Shown: piece by piece, positions 43,456-52,855 of the stretch
Layout: every line of letters begins with the position of its first letter
Position numbering within the stretch: position 1 is the stretch's first letter
Assembly: GCA_022072085.1 (NCBI GenBank)
Contig: JAJVII010000012.1
Location: 91,339 to 155,338, forward strand
Source: Phycisphaerae bacterium
Lineage (GTDB): Bacteria > Planctomycetota > Phycisphaerae > JAJVII01
Direction of reading: 5' to 3'
DNA length: 64,000 nt
Program-made: the position numbers and the translations under genes
The notes under the pieces: generated by a model
What the model saw: only the letters and a program-made list of their open reading frames with translations
Database searches by the model: none
Told to the model about the DNA's origin: nothing

Positions 43456-43722
43456 CACCCCATCGGCGCCCCGGCGGGCTTTTCGATTGCCGCCCGGGAA
43501 TCGGCCGGTTGCCCTCGGTCAGCCGGTTCGTCTCTGACCGGCGTCGCCGGCTGACAGGCGGCCGGTCCGACAAATCTGCCCGGCCAATGAGTTCCATTTC
43601 AGCACCTCCGCAATTCGTCTCGGGGATATGCCGACGCTCCGCGTCCGTGCGACGTCCGCGATCGGCGGAGCCCTGTTCGCACGCGACGTTCACTCATTGC
43701 CGGTCGTGGCGTATGATTGGCC

Positions 43723-44976
43723 ATGGTCACGAGGGCTCAACGGCACGCTATCATCATCGCCGGGGTCGGCGTCCTGACCGTGGCGGCGGGAATGCTGGCG
43801 GTGGCGTTCAGCGAACTGAGCGACGACGCCCGGCCTGCCCGTCGGCCCGCAACGCCTCCAGCCGGAATCCCGCAGCAATTGACCCGAGAGGGTGATTGGC
43901 CGGCCTTCCACCGGGGAGGCCGGCTGCTGGGGCAAGGCGACGCAATCGGCCCGCCGCCGATGTCGTTGCGCTGGACGTTCAAGACCGAGGGGGGCGGATT
44001 CGTGCGCTGTTCGGCAGCCGTCGTGGGGCGCACCGTCTTCGTCGGCGACGGCGAGGGGACGTTCCGGGCGGTCAGTCTGACTGACGGATCGCTCCGCTGG
44101 CGGTTCCAGGCCGGGGCGGCGCTGGAGTGCACGCCGCTGGTGGTTGGCGGGCGGGTCTTCTTCGGCGACACGCAGGGGTTGTTCTACGCCCTGTCGGCCG
44201 ACACCGGAAACAAGCTCTGGTCGGACGACTGCCGGAAGGAAATCGTCTCGTCGCCCAACCTGTTCCAACGGAACATAGTCTTCGGCAACAGCGACGGCTG
44301 GGCGTTCTGCTACACGCAGCAGGGGCGTCGTGTCTGGGGAGTGAAGTTGGCCGACCGGATCAACGGCAGTCCGGCGGTCCGGGACGGGACATTGTGGATC
44401 GGTTCGTGCGACCACATGCTGCGGGCGGTGAGCGGCGCGGACGGCTCGGAGCAGATCTCGATCGATGCGGGGGAATACCTGGCGGCCGCCCCGGCGGCGA
44501 CCCCCGACGGATTGATCATCGGGGGGTACAACGGCAAGGTGTTCTGCTACGACCCGGACACGGCCGTTCCGCTGTGGACGTACGACAGGATCGGCCGGGA
44601 GATGCTGACCTATGCCTCGGCGGCGTGGGCCGACGGCATCGCGGTGGTCGGCGCGCGCGACCACTGCGTTCACGCGATCGACAGCCGGACGGGCAGGCCG
44701 CTATGGCGGTTTTCGACCGGGGGAGACGTGGACGGCTCGCCGGCGCTGGCCGGCGGGCGAGTCTATGTGGGCAGCCGTGACGGGCGGTTCTACGTGCTGG
44801 ATCTGCACGACGGGCGGGAGTTGTGGAGCTACCGGGCCGAGGCGCGGATAAGCTTCAGCCCGGTGGTGACGGCCGGGCTGGCCCTCGTCGGCGACGAGGA
44901 CGGCAACCTCTATTGCTTTGAGCCCGCGTCGCCGCAGACGACGGGGGCGGAGCCGCCGGCGGGCAGCCCCCCGTAG
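43723..44976 (+). CDS. membrane-anchored PQQ-type beta-propeller protein
   Basis: A 417-residue protein with an N-terminal membrane segment (AIIIAGVGVLTVAAGMLAVA) and then about seven WD-like/PQQ-type blades of the pattern 'G.vY.gs.dG.lyAld..tG...W': DGEGTFRAVSLTDGSLRWRF, DTQGLFYALSADTGNKLW, NSDGWAFCYTQQGRRVWG, SRDGRFYVLDLHDGRELW. No PQQ-dehydrogenase catalytic region is seen, so it is probably a binding or scaffolding BamB-like protein outside the membrane. ATG 43723 is preferred over TTG 43717. First gene of the plus-strand array. Confidence 0.8.
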   Translation: MVTRAQRHAIIIAGVGVLTVAAGMLAVAFSELSDDARPARRPATPPAGIPQQLTREGDWPAFHRGGRLLGQGDAIGPPPMSLRWTFKTEGGGFVRCSAAVVGRTVFVGDGEGTFRAVSLTDGSLRWRFQAGAALECTPLVVGGRVFFGDTQGLFYALSADTGNKLWSDDCRKEIVSSPNLFQRNIVFGNSDGWAFCYTQQGRRVWGVKLADRINGSPAVRDGTLWIGSCDHMLRAVSGADGSEQISIDAGEYLAAAPAATPDGLIIGGYNGKVFCYDPDTAVPLWTYDRIGREMLTYASAAWADGIAVVGARDHCVHAIDSRTGRPLWRFSTGGDVDGSPALAGGRVYVGSRDGRFYVLDLHDGRELWSYRAEARISFSPVVTAGLALVGDEDGNLYCFEPASPQTTGAEPPAGSPP

Positions 44977-45148
44977 CGCCGGGTCGGGCGTAAGCGCGGC
45001 TGAAGCCGCCCGCCGGTCGCGATGCGCGGCCTGGAAAGGGCCGGGCCAGTGGACAATTCCCCTCTGCTGTCTAGAATTCGCGGTCGCATTTCCTCTCGAT
45101 CCTCACCCCGATTGCGCGGCAGCGGTGTCCACTCGCTGTTTCTTCTCA

Positions 45149-46441
45149 ATGTTTCGGGGCTCTCGCGTGTATCACCTGCCCGAGGAAGAGACGCTCGACC
45201 GGGATGCGCTGGCGCAACTTCAGCGTCGGCGTCTGGCTGCAATGCTGGATGAAGTGCTCGCAGCCAACTCCTTCTATCGCCGCAAACTGGGCGGCCTGAA
45301 ATTCGATCCGGCGTCAGACCCGCTGGATCGCCTGCCATTCACGACCAAGGCCGAACTCCAGCGGGACCAGGCGGATCGCCCGCCGTTCGGGAGCAACCTG
45401 ACCTACCCCCTGGATCGCTATTGCCGCTACCACCAGACCTCCGCCTCGACCGGCCGACCTCTCCGCTGGCTGGACACCGCCGAGAGCTGGCGCTGGTGGA
45501 CGGAATGCTGGGGGATCGTCTTCCGCGGGGCCGGCGTGGCCGCGGGAGATCGCCTTGTCTTCCCATTCAGTTTCGGCCCGTTCATCGGGTTCTGGGCGGC
45601 GTTCGAGGGTGCCGTGGCCCTGGGGAACATGGCCCTGCCCGCCGGCGGGATGAGCACGACCGCCCGGCTGCGTTACATCATCGACAACCAGGCCACCGTG
45701 GTCTGCTGCACGCCGACCTACGCCCTGCACCTCGCCCAGGTCGCGGCTGAGGAGGGCATCGACCTGGCGGGCTCCAGGGTGCGGGCCCTGATCGTGGCCG
45801 GGGAGCCCGGAGGCAGCGTGCCGGCGACGCGCCGGCGGATCGAATCGGCGTGGTCCGCCCGGGTCTTCGATCACGCCGGGATGACCGAGATGGGCGCGAC
45901 CGGCTTCGAGTGCCTCCACGCCCCCGGAGGCATTCACCTGATCGAGAGTCAGTTCATCGCCGAAGTGATCGACCCGGCGACCGGACGGGCATCGGCGGAA
46001 GGTGCGGGCGAACTCGTCCTGACCAACCTGGGACGCCGGGGCAGTCCGCTGATCCGCTACCGCACGGGCGACCTGGTCCGGCTGGTCCGGGGGCGATGCG
46101 GCTGCGGGCGACATTTCGTGCGAGCCGAAGGCGGAGTCCTGGGGCGCGTGGACGACATGCTGATCGTACGGGGCAACAACGTCTTCCCGTCGGCGCTGGA
46201 GGCCATCATCCGGCGCTTCTCATCGGTCGAGGAGTTCCGGATCACGGTGACGGGCGCAAATGCAATGGCGGATCTCCTGATCGAGGTGGAGTCGGCCGGC
46301 CCGTCGGAAGGATCGAGGCTTGACCGGGAGATCGCAACGGCCATTCGGAACGAGCTGCATTTCCGCCCCAGCGTGCAGGTCCTGCCGCCGGGAAGTCTGC
46401 CGAGGTTCGAGATGAAGGCCCGTCGCCTGGTGCGCGTGTGA
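45149..46441 (+). CDS. PaaK-like acyl/aryl-CoA ligase
   Basis: A 430-residue ANL enzyme with the length of phenylacetate-CoA ligases. Motifs in order: TSASTGRPLRW (phosphate loop), FDHAGMTEMGATGFECL (adenine site), GELVLTNLGRRGSPLIRY then RTGDLVRL, RVDDMLIVRGNNVFPSALE (hinge), and the C-terminal PRFEMKARRL with the catalytic Lys. A CGCG cluster follows the hinge, as in PaaK. It probably activates an aromatic or short acyl acid; nearby chorismate-lyase-like and 4HBT genes make hydroxybenzoate a candidate. The start is weakly supported. The gap 44977-45148 shows no other gene. Confidence 0.85.
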   Translation: MFRGSRVYHLPEEETLDRDALAQLQRRRLAAMLDEVLAANSFYRRKLGGLKFDPASDPLDRLPFTTKAELQRDQADRPPFGSNLTYPLDRYCRYHQTSASTGRPLRWLDTAESWRWWTECWGIVFRGAGVAAGDRLVFPFSFGPFIGFWAAFEGAVALGNMALPAGGMSTTARLRYIIDNQATVVCCTPTYALHLAQVAAEEGIDLAGSRVRALIVAGEPGGSVPATRRRIESAWSARVFDHAGMTEMGATGFECLHAPGGIHLIESQFIAEVIDPATGRASAEGAGELVLTNLGRRGSPLIRYRTGDLVRLVRGRCGCGRHFVRAEGGVLGRVDDMLIVRGNNVFPSALEAIIRRFSSVEEFRITVTGANAMADLLIEVESAGPSEGSRLDREIATAIRNELHFRPSVQVLPPGSLPRFEMKARRLVRV

Positions 46442-46503
46442 GGCCATCGCGGATGCAGCGGCAGCGGAATTCCGGCATCGAACGACGGGGGATTGGAGAC
46501 GCG

Positions 46504-48801
46504 ATGACAGTGAAGAGAAACAGCGGCGGGTGGAGCATTGCACTGATCGCAACGGCGGGACTGCTGGTCTGCACCGGGTGCCAGATGGCCGGAAAAGATC
46601 CGGTGTCCGCGGCGACCCGTGCGCGTCAGTGGCACAACTGGCGCGGGCCGGAGGCCACCGGGGCGACCCGCGAGAAGGCCGCGGTGACGGCCTGGGAGCC
46701 GAATGACGGCAACGTGCTGTGGAAGACGCCCATCGGCGGCATGGCCTCCCCGATCGTGACCGACGGGCACGTCTACTTCATCACCGAGGATCCCGGCGGC
46801 GACGCGGTTCACCTGGGCGAGCGCATCGTCTGCCTGGACGCCGACAGCGGCAGGCTCCTCTGGCAGGCGCACTACAACGTCTATTTGACCGACGTCGTGG
46901 ACAGCCGGCTGGGCTGGCCCCAGATGGCCGCCGACCCGGAGACGGGATACGTCTACGCTCACCTGACCGGCGGCGAACTGACCTGCCTGGACCGCGAGGG
47001 CCATGAGGTCTGGCACCAGGACCTCACCGAGCGATTCGGTCGCATCTCCGGCTACGGCGGGCGGCTGCACACGCCGGTGATCGACGAGGATCGCGTGATC
47101 CTCAGCTTCCTGAACTCCAACTGGGGCGCCGACGCCCGCGGCTCGCACCGCTACGTCGCGCTGGACAAGCGGACCGGCCGGGTCATCTGGTGGTCCGCCC
47201 CCGGCGGCAGCCCGGAGGACACGACCTATTCCATGCCCGTGGTCGCCGTCATCGGCGGCGTCCGGCAACTCGTCGCCCCCAACGCCGACGGCTGGATCTA
47301 CGGCCTGGAGGCGCGCACGGGCCGGGTGCTCTGGAAATTCCACCTCTCGCTGCGAGGCATCAACAGCTCGGTGGTGGTGGCCGGGAAATACGCCTATGTC
47401 ACGCACAGCGAGGAGAACATCGACAACACGGTGATGGGCCGCGTGGTCTGCATCGACGCGTCCGGGCGGGGCGACATCACCGGGAGCGGGGAAGTCTGGC
47501 GGGCCGACGGGATCGCCGCCGGCTACGCCTCGCCCTCGGTCGCCAACGGGCGCCTGTATGTCGTGGACAACTCGGCCCTCATGGTCTGCCTGGACGCCGG
47601 GACCGGCCACGAATACTGGCGATACGAGCTGGGCCGGATCATGAAGGGGTCGCCGGTGGTGACGGCCGACGGCGTCATCTACGTCGGCACGGTGGACGAG
47701 CGGTTTCTCATCCTTCGCGATGCGGGGGACCATGCGGACCTGCTGAGCCTCAAGACCTTTTCGGGTCCCGGGGGGATCGTGAACGATGTGTCCGGCGGGC
47801 CGGCCGTCCTGGGCGGCCGGGTCTACCTGATGACCCGCTACGAGACCTACTGCCTCGGCCGAGGGGCGGCCGCCGCTCCGCCGGAGATTCCGGCGCCGGA
47901 CGCGGAGCTGCCGCCCGACCCGGCGCATCCGGCCACCCTGCAGATCACCCCCGGCGAGGTGTCCGTGTCGCCCGGTGAGAGTGTCCGTTTCAGCGCACGG
48001 CAGTTTGACGCGCACGGCAGGCTGCTCGGGCCGGTGACGGCGACCTGGTCGGCCTCGGGCGTGGACGGAACGATCGCCGCCGATGGAACCTTTGCCGCGG
48101 GCAGCGGCAACCGCTTCTCCGCCGGCGCCGTGAAAGCCACGGCCGGGAGCCTGGTCGCGACGGCCCGCGTGCGGGTCTGTCCGCATCTGCCCATCGCCGA
48201 AGACTTCGAGTCGCTCAAGACGGGCGTGACGCCGCCGGGCTGGATCGGCGTGATCGCCAAGTCGCAGGTCACCGACCGCGACGGCAGCCGGGTCCTGTGC
48301 AAGCTGGCGGCCAAGGAACGCCCCAGCCCGCCGTTCATGCGCATGCAGGCGTATATCGGTCCGCCGATCGCGGGCGGATACACCGTTCAGGCCGACCTCC
48401 TGGGGACCTCGATCAAGGACGGCCGATTCATCCCCGACATGGGGCTGATCAACAGCCGCTACAAGCTCCGGCTGATGGGGACGACCCTCAAACCCGTGTT
48501 GCGGGTCAGCTCATGGAACACGCAGCCCCGACTGGTGGTCGATACGCCGATCGATTGGAAGCCCCTGGTGTGGTACCGGATGAAGTTCCGCGTGCAACTG
48601 GAGGCGGACCGCGCGGTGCTGCTGGGCAAGGTCTGGCGGCGCGACCAGGACGAGCCGGCCGACTGGACCCTCCGCGCCGAGGACCCGCGCCCCAACCGGA
48701 CCGGGTCGCCGGGCCTGTACGGGTATTCTGCCGGCACCACCCCCAAGAGCGATGGGCCGGAAATCTTCTACGACAACGTCAAGGTGAATTCCAATGACTA
48801 G
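46504..48801 (+). CDS. PQQ-type beta-propeller lipoprotein with C-terminal beta domains
   Basis: A 765-residue lipoprotein. ATG 46504 is chosen for GGAG upstream; GTG 46438 overlapping the previous stop is the alternative. The lipobox is LLVCTGC. Residues about 40-430 are a beta-propeller (ITEDPGGDAVHLGERIVCLD, RLLWQAH, ADGWIYGLEARTGRVLWKF). A bacterial Ig-like module follows (LQITPGEVSVSPGESVRFSA), then a lectin-like domain of about 200 residues (ADLLGTSIKDGRFIPDMGL, WYRMKFRVQLEADRAVLLG). The protein is probably outer-membrane or periplasm-anchored; role unknown. Confidence 0.8.
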   Translation: MTVKRNSGGWSIALIATAGLLVCTGCQMAGKDPVSAATRARQWHNWRGPEATGATREKAAVTAWEPNDGNVLWKTPIGGMASPIVTDGHVYFITEDPGGDAVHLGERIVCLDADSGRLLWQAHYNVYLTDVVDSRLGWPQMAADPETGYVYAHLTGGELTCLDREGHEVWHQDLTERFGRISGYGGRLHTPVIDEDRVILSFLNSNWGADARGSHRYVALDKRTGRVIWWSAPGGSPEDTTYSMPVVAVIGGVRQLVAPNADGWIYGLEARTGRVLWKFHLSLRGINSSVVVAGKYAYVTHSEENIDNTVMGRVVCIDASGRGDITGSGEVWRADGIAAGYASPSVANGRLYVVDNSALMVCLDAGTGHEYWRYELGRIMKGSPVVTADGVIYVGTVDERFLILRDAGDHADLLSLKTFSGPGGIVNDVSGGPAVLGGRVYLMTRYETYCLGRGAAAAPPEIPAPDAELPPDPAHPATLQITPGEVSVSPGESVRFSARQFDAHGRLLGPVTATWSASGVDGTIAADGTFAAGSGNRFSAGAVKATAGSLVATARVRVCPHLPIAEDFESLKTGVTPPGWIGVIAKSQVTDRDGSRVLCKLAAKERPSPPFMRMQAYIGPPIAGGYTVQADLLGTSIKDGRFIPDMGLINSRYKLRLMGTTLKPVLRVSSWNTQPRLVVDTPIDWKPLVWYRMKFRVQLEADRAVLLGKVWRRDQDEPADWTLRAEDPRPNRTGSPGLYGYSAGTTPKSDGPEIFYDNVKVNSND

Positions 48802-50308
48802 CCACCGGAACTTCCTGCTCGCGGCGGCAACGCTGGCCCTCGTGGCGACGCTCACTGAGAGTCTGCCCGCCGGTCCGCCGACAGGCACGGACGACTGGCC
48901 CATGTGGGGCGGCTCGCCCGACCGGAACATGGTCAGCGCCCAGAAGGGACTCCCCCTGGAGTGGGACGTCAAGACCGGCCGGAATATCAAGTGGGCCTCC
49001 CCGCTGGGCAGCCAGGCCTATGGCAATCCGACGGTCGCCGGCGGCAGAGTCTACGTCGGGACCAACAACATCGGCGAGTTCAGGCCGAGCATCAAGGGCG
49101 ACAAGGGCATCCTGCTCTGCTTCGACGAAGCCACCGGCAAGTTGCTGTGGCAGGCGACCCACGACAAGCTGCCGACCGGCCGAGTCAACGACTGGCCCGA
49201 GCAGGGCGTCTGCTCGACGCCGGCGGTGGACGGCGATCGTGTCTATTACGTGTCCAACCGGTGCGAACTGGTCTGCGCCGACGCCAACGGCTTCCTGGAC
49301 GGCGTGAACAACGGGCCCTTCAAGGAGGAGAAGTACCATGACCGCCAGGACGCCGACTTCATCTGGGTGCTGGACATGATGGAGGAGCTGGCCGTCTTTC
49401 CGCACAACATGGCCGCCAGCTCGCCGCTGGTCGTCGGCGACATGGTCTACGTCGTCACGGGCAACGGCGTGGACGAGGGGCACATCAACATCCCCTCCCC
49501 CCGCGCGCCCAGCTTCATCGCGGTCAACAAGATGACAGGCAAGGTGGTGTGGGAAAACGGCGACCCAGCGGACAAGATACTGCACGGCCAGTGGTCCTCT
49601 CCGTCATACATGGAAGTCCGCGGTCGGGGCCTGATCCTGTTCCCCGGCGGCGACGGATGGCTGCGGGCGCTGGATGCCAGGACCGGTGAACTGGTCTGGA
49701 AGTTCGACATGAACCCGAAGGACTCGGTCTGGAAGCTGGGCGGCCGAGGAACCCGCAACAACATCATCGCCACCCCCTGCGTCCACGACGGTAAGGTGTA
49801 CCTGGCGGTCGGCCAGGACCCCGAGCACGGCGAGGGCGTGGGCCATCTCTACTGCATCGACGCCACCAAGGAAGGCGACATCACCGAGACGGGTCGCGTG
49901 TGGCACTTCGGCGACAAGGACTTCGGCCGCACCCTGTCGACCGTCGCCGTCGTCGACGGGCTCTGTTACGCGTCCGAACTGGCCGGCTTCCTTCACTGCC
50001 TGGACGCCGCCACCGGCAAGCCGCTCTGGGAGTATGACTGCAAGTCGGCCATCTGGGGCTCGCCCATGGTCGCCGACGGTCGAATCTACATCGGCACCGA
50101 GTATGGCGACGTGATCGTCCTTCAGCAGGGCCGGCAATTGAAGGAGCTGGCGATCAACGTGATGGGCAGCTCGGTCTACAACACGCCGGTGGCCGCCAAC
50201 GGCACGCTCTACGTCGCCAATCGCAGGAAGCTGTTCGCGATCCGGCAGGGCGCCGCCATGGTCGTCGCCGCCGACGCCCCCACGACGCAGGAGGACGGCG
50301 CTCCATGA
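48794..50308 (+). CDS. exported PQQ-type beta-propeller protein
   Basis: A 504-residue protein with a signal peptide (FLLAAATLALVATL) and AAGGTG upstream. Blades include NPTVAGGRVYVGTNNIGEF, STPAVDGDRVYYVSNRCEL, GDGWLRALDARTGELVWKF, GFLHCLDAATGKPLWEYD and IWGSPMVADGRIYIGTEYGD. It starts 8 bp before the preceding propeller gene ends. The order of three different propeller genes around a CoA ligase suggests a common extracytoplasmic complex, but the function is not known. Confidence 0.8.
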   Translation: MTSHRNFLLAAATLALVATLTESLPAGPPTGTDDWPMWGGSPDRNMVSAQKGLPLEWDVKTGRNIKWASPLGSQAYGNPTVAGGRVYVGTNNIGEFRPSIKGDKGILLCFDEATGKLLWQATHDKLPTGRVNDWPEQGVCSTPAVDGDRVYYVSNRCELVCADANGFLDGVNNGPFKEEKYHDRQDADFIWVLDMMEELAVFPHNMAASSPLVVGDMVYVVTGNGVDEGHINIPSPRAPSFIAVNKMTGKVVWENGDPADKILHGQWSSPSYMEVRGRGLILFPGGDGWLRALDARTGELVWKFDMNPKDSVWKLGGRGTRNNIIATPCVHDGKVYLAVGQDPEHGEGVGHLYCIDATKEGDITETGRVWHFGDKDFGRTLSTVAVVDGLCYASELAGFLHCLDAATGKPLWEYDCKSAIWGSPMVADGRIYIGTEYGDVIVLQQGRQLKELAINVMGSSVYNTPVAANGTLYVANRRKLFAIRQGAAMVVAADAPTTQEDGAP

Positions 50309-51411
50309 CCTCCGCCGCGTCGACCGAAATCGGGACGGCCGCCGCCCGGCAGCAGGCGGCCCGTGCGGAACTCGACGAGCACGTCCGCCGGATGGTCCGC
50401 TGGCATTTCGACCCGCAGACCGGCTGCCCCTTCTGGCTCCAGTTCGCCGAACGGCTCGGCTGGGACCCGCGGGACCGCGTCCACACCTATGCCGACCTGG
50501 ACCTTCTGCCGCCGTTCCAGGATGAATGGCTTCGCGGCGGTCCGGTGCGGCGATGGGTCCCCCGGGCCCTGTCCGACAAGCCCGTCTACGTCTTCGAGAC
50601 CGGCGGCACGACGGGCGTTCCCAAGAGCCGCATCAACATCGAGGACTTCCGCATCGACTATTCCGAATTCTCCAACTCGCTGGCGGAATCGGGCTTTCCC
50701 CACGGCAGCGACTGGCTGATGCTCGGACCCAGCGGGCCGCGACGGCTTCGCCTGGCGGTCGAGCATCTGTGTCAGTTCCGCGGCGGCATCTGCTTCATGG
50801 TCGATCTCGATCCCCGTTGGGTGATCAAACTGATCAAGGCCGGACGCATCAGCGAAGCCGAGGACTACAAGCGCCACGTCATCGACCAGGCCCTGACGCT
50901 GCTGCGTGCCCATCCCGGCATCAAATGCCTGTTCACCACCCCCAAGCTGCTGGAAGCGCTGGCCAACCAGGTCTCGCTCAGGCGGCTGGGCATCACCGGC
51001 ATCTTCTGCGGGGGAACGGAGATGACGCCCCAGTTCAATCGGTTCGCCCGCGAGGAGCTGCTGGAGAACCACTCGATCGCCTTTGTTCCGACCTACGGCA
51101 ACACGCTGATGGGCCTGGCCGTCAGCAAGCCGTTCGACCCGGCGGACAACTGGTCGATCACCTACTACCCGCCCAGCCCGCGGGCCATGATCGAAATCGT
51201 CGATCCGGATGCGCCCCAGCGCGTGGTGGACTACGGACAGTGGGGCCGGGTGCGACTGACCACATTGACGCGGGAGTTCTTCATGCCGCGATTCCTGGAG
51301 AGGGACGAGGCCATCCGCCGCCCGCCCTGCCCCGAGCATCCGTGGGATGGCGTCGGCGATGTCCGCCCGTTCCGGAAAATGGCGGCCGGCAGCGTCGAGG
51401 GAGTCTACTGA
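50305..51411 (+). CDS. LuxE/PaaK-like adenylating protein lacking the C-terminal lysine domain
   Basis: A 368-residue ANL-like protein that overlaps the propeller gene by 4 bp (ATGA). The phosphate-loop motif is VFETGGTTGVPKSR at about residues 97-109. FCGGTEMTPQFNRFAREELL and VPTYGNTLMGLA are core strands, and the chain ends at DGVGDVRPF where ANL enzymes normally continue into the mobile C-terminal domain with the catalytic Lys. Length and truncation match acyl-protein synthetases of the LuxE type, which form an acyl-AMP and pass the acyl group to a reductase. An aldehyde dehydrogenase gene follows 11 bp downstream. Confidence 0.7.
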   Translation: MTSAASTEIGTAAARQQAARAELDEHVRRMVRWHFDPQTGCPFWLQFAERLGWDPRDRVHTYADLDLLPPFQDEWLRGGPVRRWVPRALSDKPVYVFETGGTTGVPKSRINIEDFRIDYSEFSNSLAESGFPHGSDWLMLGPSGPRRLRLAVEHLCQFRGGICFMVDLDPRWVIKLIKAGRISEAEDYKRHVIDQALTLLRAHPGIKCLFTTPKLLEALANQVSLRRLGITGIFCGGTEMTPQFNRFAREELLENHSIAFVPTYGNTLMGLAVSKPFDPADNWSITYYPPSPRAMIEIVDPDAPQRVVDYGQWGRVRLTTLTREFFMPRFLERDEAIRRPPCPEHPWDGVGDVRPFRKMAAGSVEGVY

Positions 51412-51421
51412 GCCTTCGATC

Positions 51422-52855
51422 ATGACCTCGTCCACGCCGCACATTCCGATTCTTCGCAAGGGCGCGCCCTACCGCAGCGTCGACGTTCTGACGCTCTGCC
51501 ACCATGCCACCGGCGAGCCCGTGGCCACCATCAGCCAGGCCAACGGCGGCCTGGTCGCACGCGACATGGACAGCATGAACGCCGCCGCCCTCAACCGCTT
51601 CAGCGTGGCCGATCTGCTGGCCGCGTGCCGTCGTGCGGCCGACCTGTTCATGACCGCCGACCTGCCGCTGGGCGACGGACGACAGAGCTTTGACGACTAC
51701 GTGGTCCAGCTTTCGGCCACGACGGGCCTGCCGCATGTCCTGTGCCGATCCAATGCTCGCAAGATACACACCGTTCTGACCTCCATGGCCGGCGTCCTGG
51801 CCGGACTCAGTCGAGGCCTGGATCTCTCGGTCCTGGACCAGGGGCACGGCCGCCAGCACGACATCCAGTTGTGCTTCGTCCGCACCACCGAAGTTCTTGG
51901 CGCGGTGCTGCCCAGCAACTCGCCCGGCGTGCACAGTCTCTGGCTGCCCGCCCTGCCGCTCAAGACGCCGGTGGCCCTCAAGCCCGGCCGCGAGGAGCCA
52001 TGGACGCCCTACCGGCTGATCCAGTCGTTCATCGCCGGCGGCCTGCCGCGCGAAGCGTTCGGCTTCTACCCCGGCGACCACGCCGCGGCCAGCGAACTGC
52101 TGCGCCGCTGCGGCCGCTCCTTGCTGTTCGGCGACAGCTCGACGACCTCGCCCTGGCGATCGGACCCGCGTGTCGAGTTGCATGGGCCCGGCTATTCCAA
52201 GGTGCTCCTCGGCAACGACCAGGCCGATCGCTGGCGGCAGCACCTCGATATCATCGTGGATTCGATCCTTGCCAACGGCGGGCGGTCGTGCGTGAATGCG
52301 TCCGCCGTGTGGACTCCGCGGCATGGGCTGGATCTGGCCCGGGCGCTGGCTGAGCGCCTGGCCGCGGTCCAGCCCCGGCCCGCCGACGACCCGCAGGCCC
52401 AGATCGCCGCATTCGCGAATCCGGCGATGGCCGAGCGAATCAGCGATGCCATCGACGCGGCCCTGGCGGCCGGCGGGGCCGAGGATCTCACGGCCGCCAT
52501 CCGCGGCAGCGGACGCATGGTCCGCGGGCCGCGCTGCGCCTGGCTGCTTCCGACCGTGATCTGGTGTCCCGATCGCGATCACCCGCTGGCCCGTCGCGAG
52601 TATCTGTTCCCGTTCGCCGCGGTCACCGAGTGCCCCGCCGCCGAAATGGCCGACGCGATCGGCCCGACGCTGGCCGTCACCGCGCTGACGGCCGACCCGC
52701 AGTTCGTTGGGGACCTGATGGCGTCGCCCGACGTGGACCGGCTGAATGTCGGTCCCCTGCCGACATGGCAGGTAAGCTGGGACCAGCCTCACGAGGGCAA
52801 TCTCCTGGAGCATCTCTATCGCCGCCGGAGTTTTCGCGCCGAGCCGGTCCCATGA
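51422..52855 (+). CDS. aldehyde dehydrogenase-family acyl reductase
   Basis: A 477-residue NAD(P)-dependent aldehyde dehydrogenase-superfamily protein. The catalytic Cys290 is in ANGGRSCVNAS. GAVLPSNSPGVHSLWLPALP and TPVALKPGREEPWTPYRLI correspond to the cofactor-binding strand with the Lys of the KPxxx motif. With a LuxE-like neighbour upstream and an alcohol dehydrogenase overlapping downstream, the likely reaction is reduction of an activated acyl or aryl group to an aldehyde, which the next enzyme would reduce to an alcohol. Direction is inference. Confidence 0.75.
   Translation: MTSSTPHIPILRKGAPYRSVDVLTLCHHATGEPVATISQANGGLVARDMDSMNAAALNRFSVADLLAACRRAADLFMTADLPLGDGRQSFDDYVVQLSATTGLPHVLCRSNARKIHTVLTSMAGVLAGLSRGLDLSVLDQGHGRQHDIQLCFVRTTEVLGAVLPSNSPGVHSLWLPALPLKTPVALKPGREEPWTPYRLIQSFIAGGLPREAFGFYPGDHAAASELLRRCGRSLLFGDSSTTSPWRSDPRVELHGPGYSKVLLGNDQADRWRQHLDIIVDSILANGGRSCVNASAVWTPRHGLDLARALAERLAAVQPRPADDPQAQIAAFANPAMAERISDAIDAALAAGGAEDLTAAIRGSGRMVRGPRCAWLLPTVIWCPDRDHPLARREYLFPFAAVTECPAAEMADAIGPTLAVTALTADPQFVGDLMASPDVDRLNVGPLPTWQVSWDQPHEGNLLEHLYRRRSFRAEPVP

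Noticed and set aside
43701..43717. TATGAT close to the first propeller gene as a promoter
   Set aside because: It would start transcription at the ATG itself; a leaderless transcript is possible but there is no other support.
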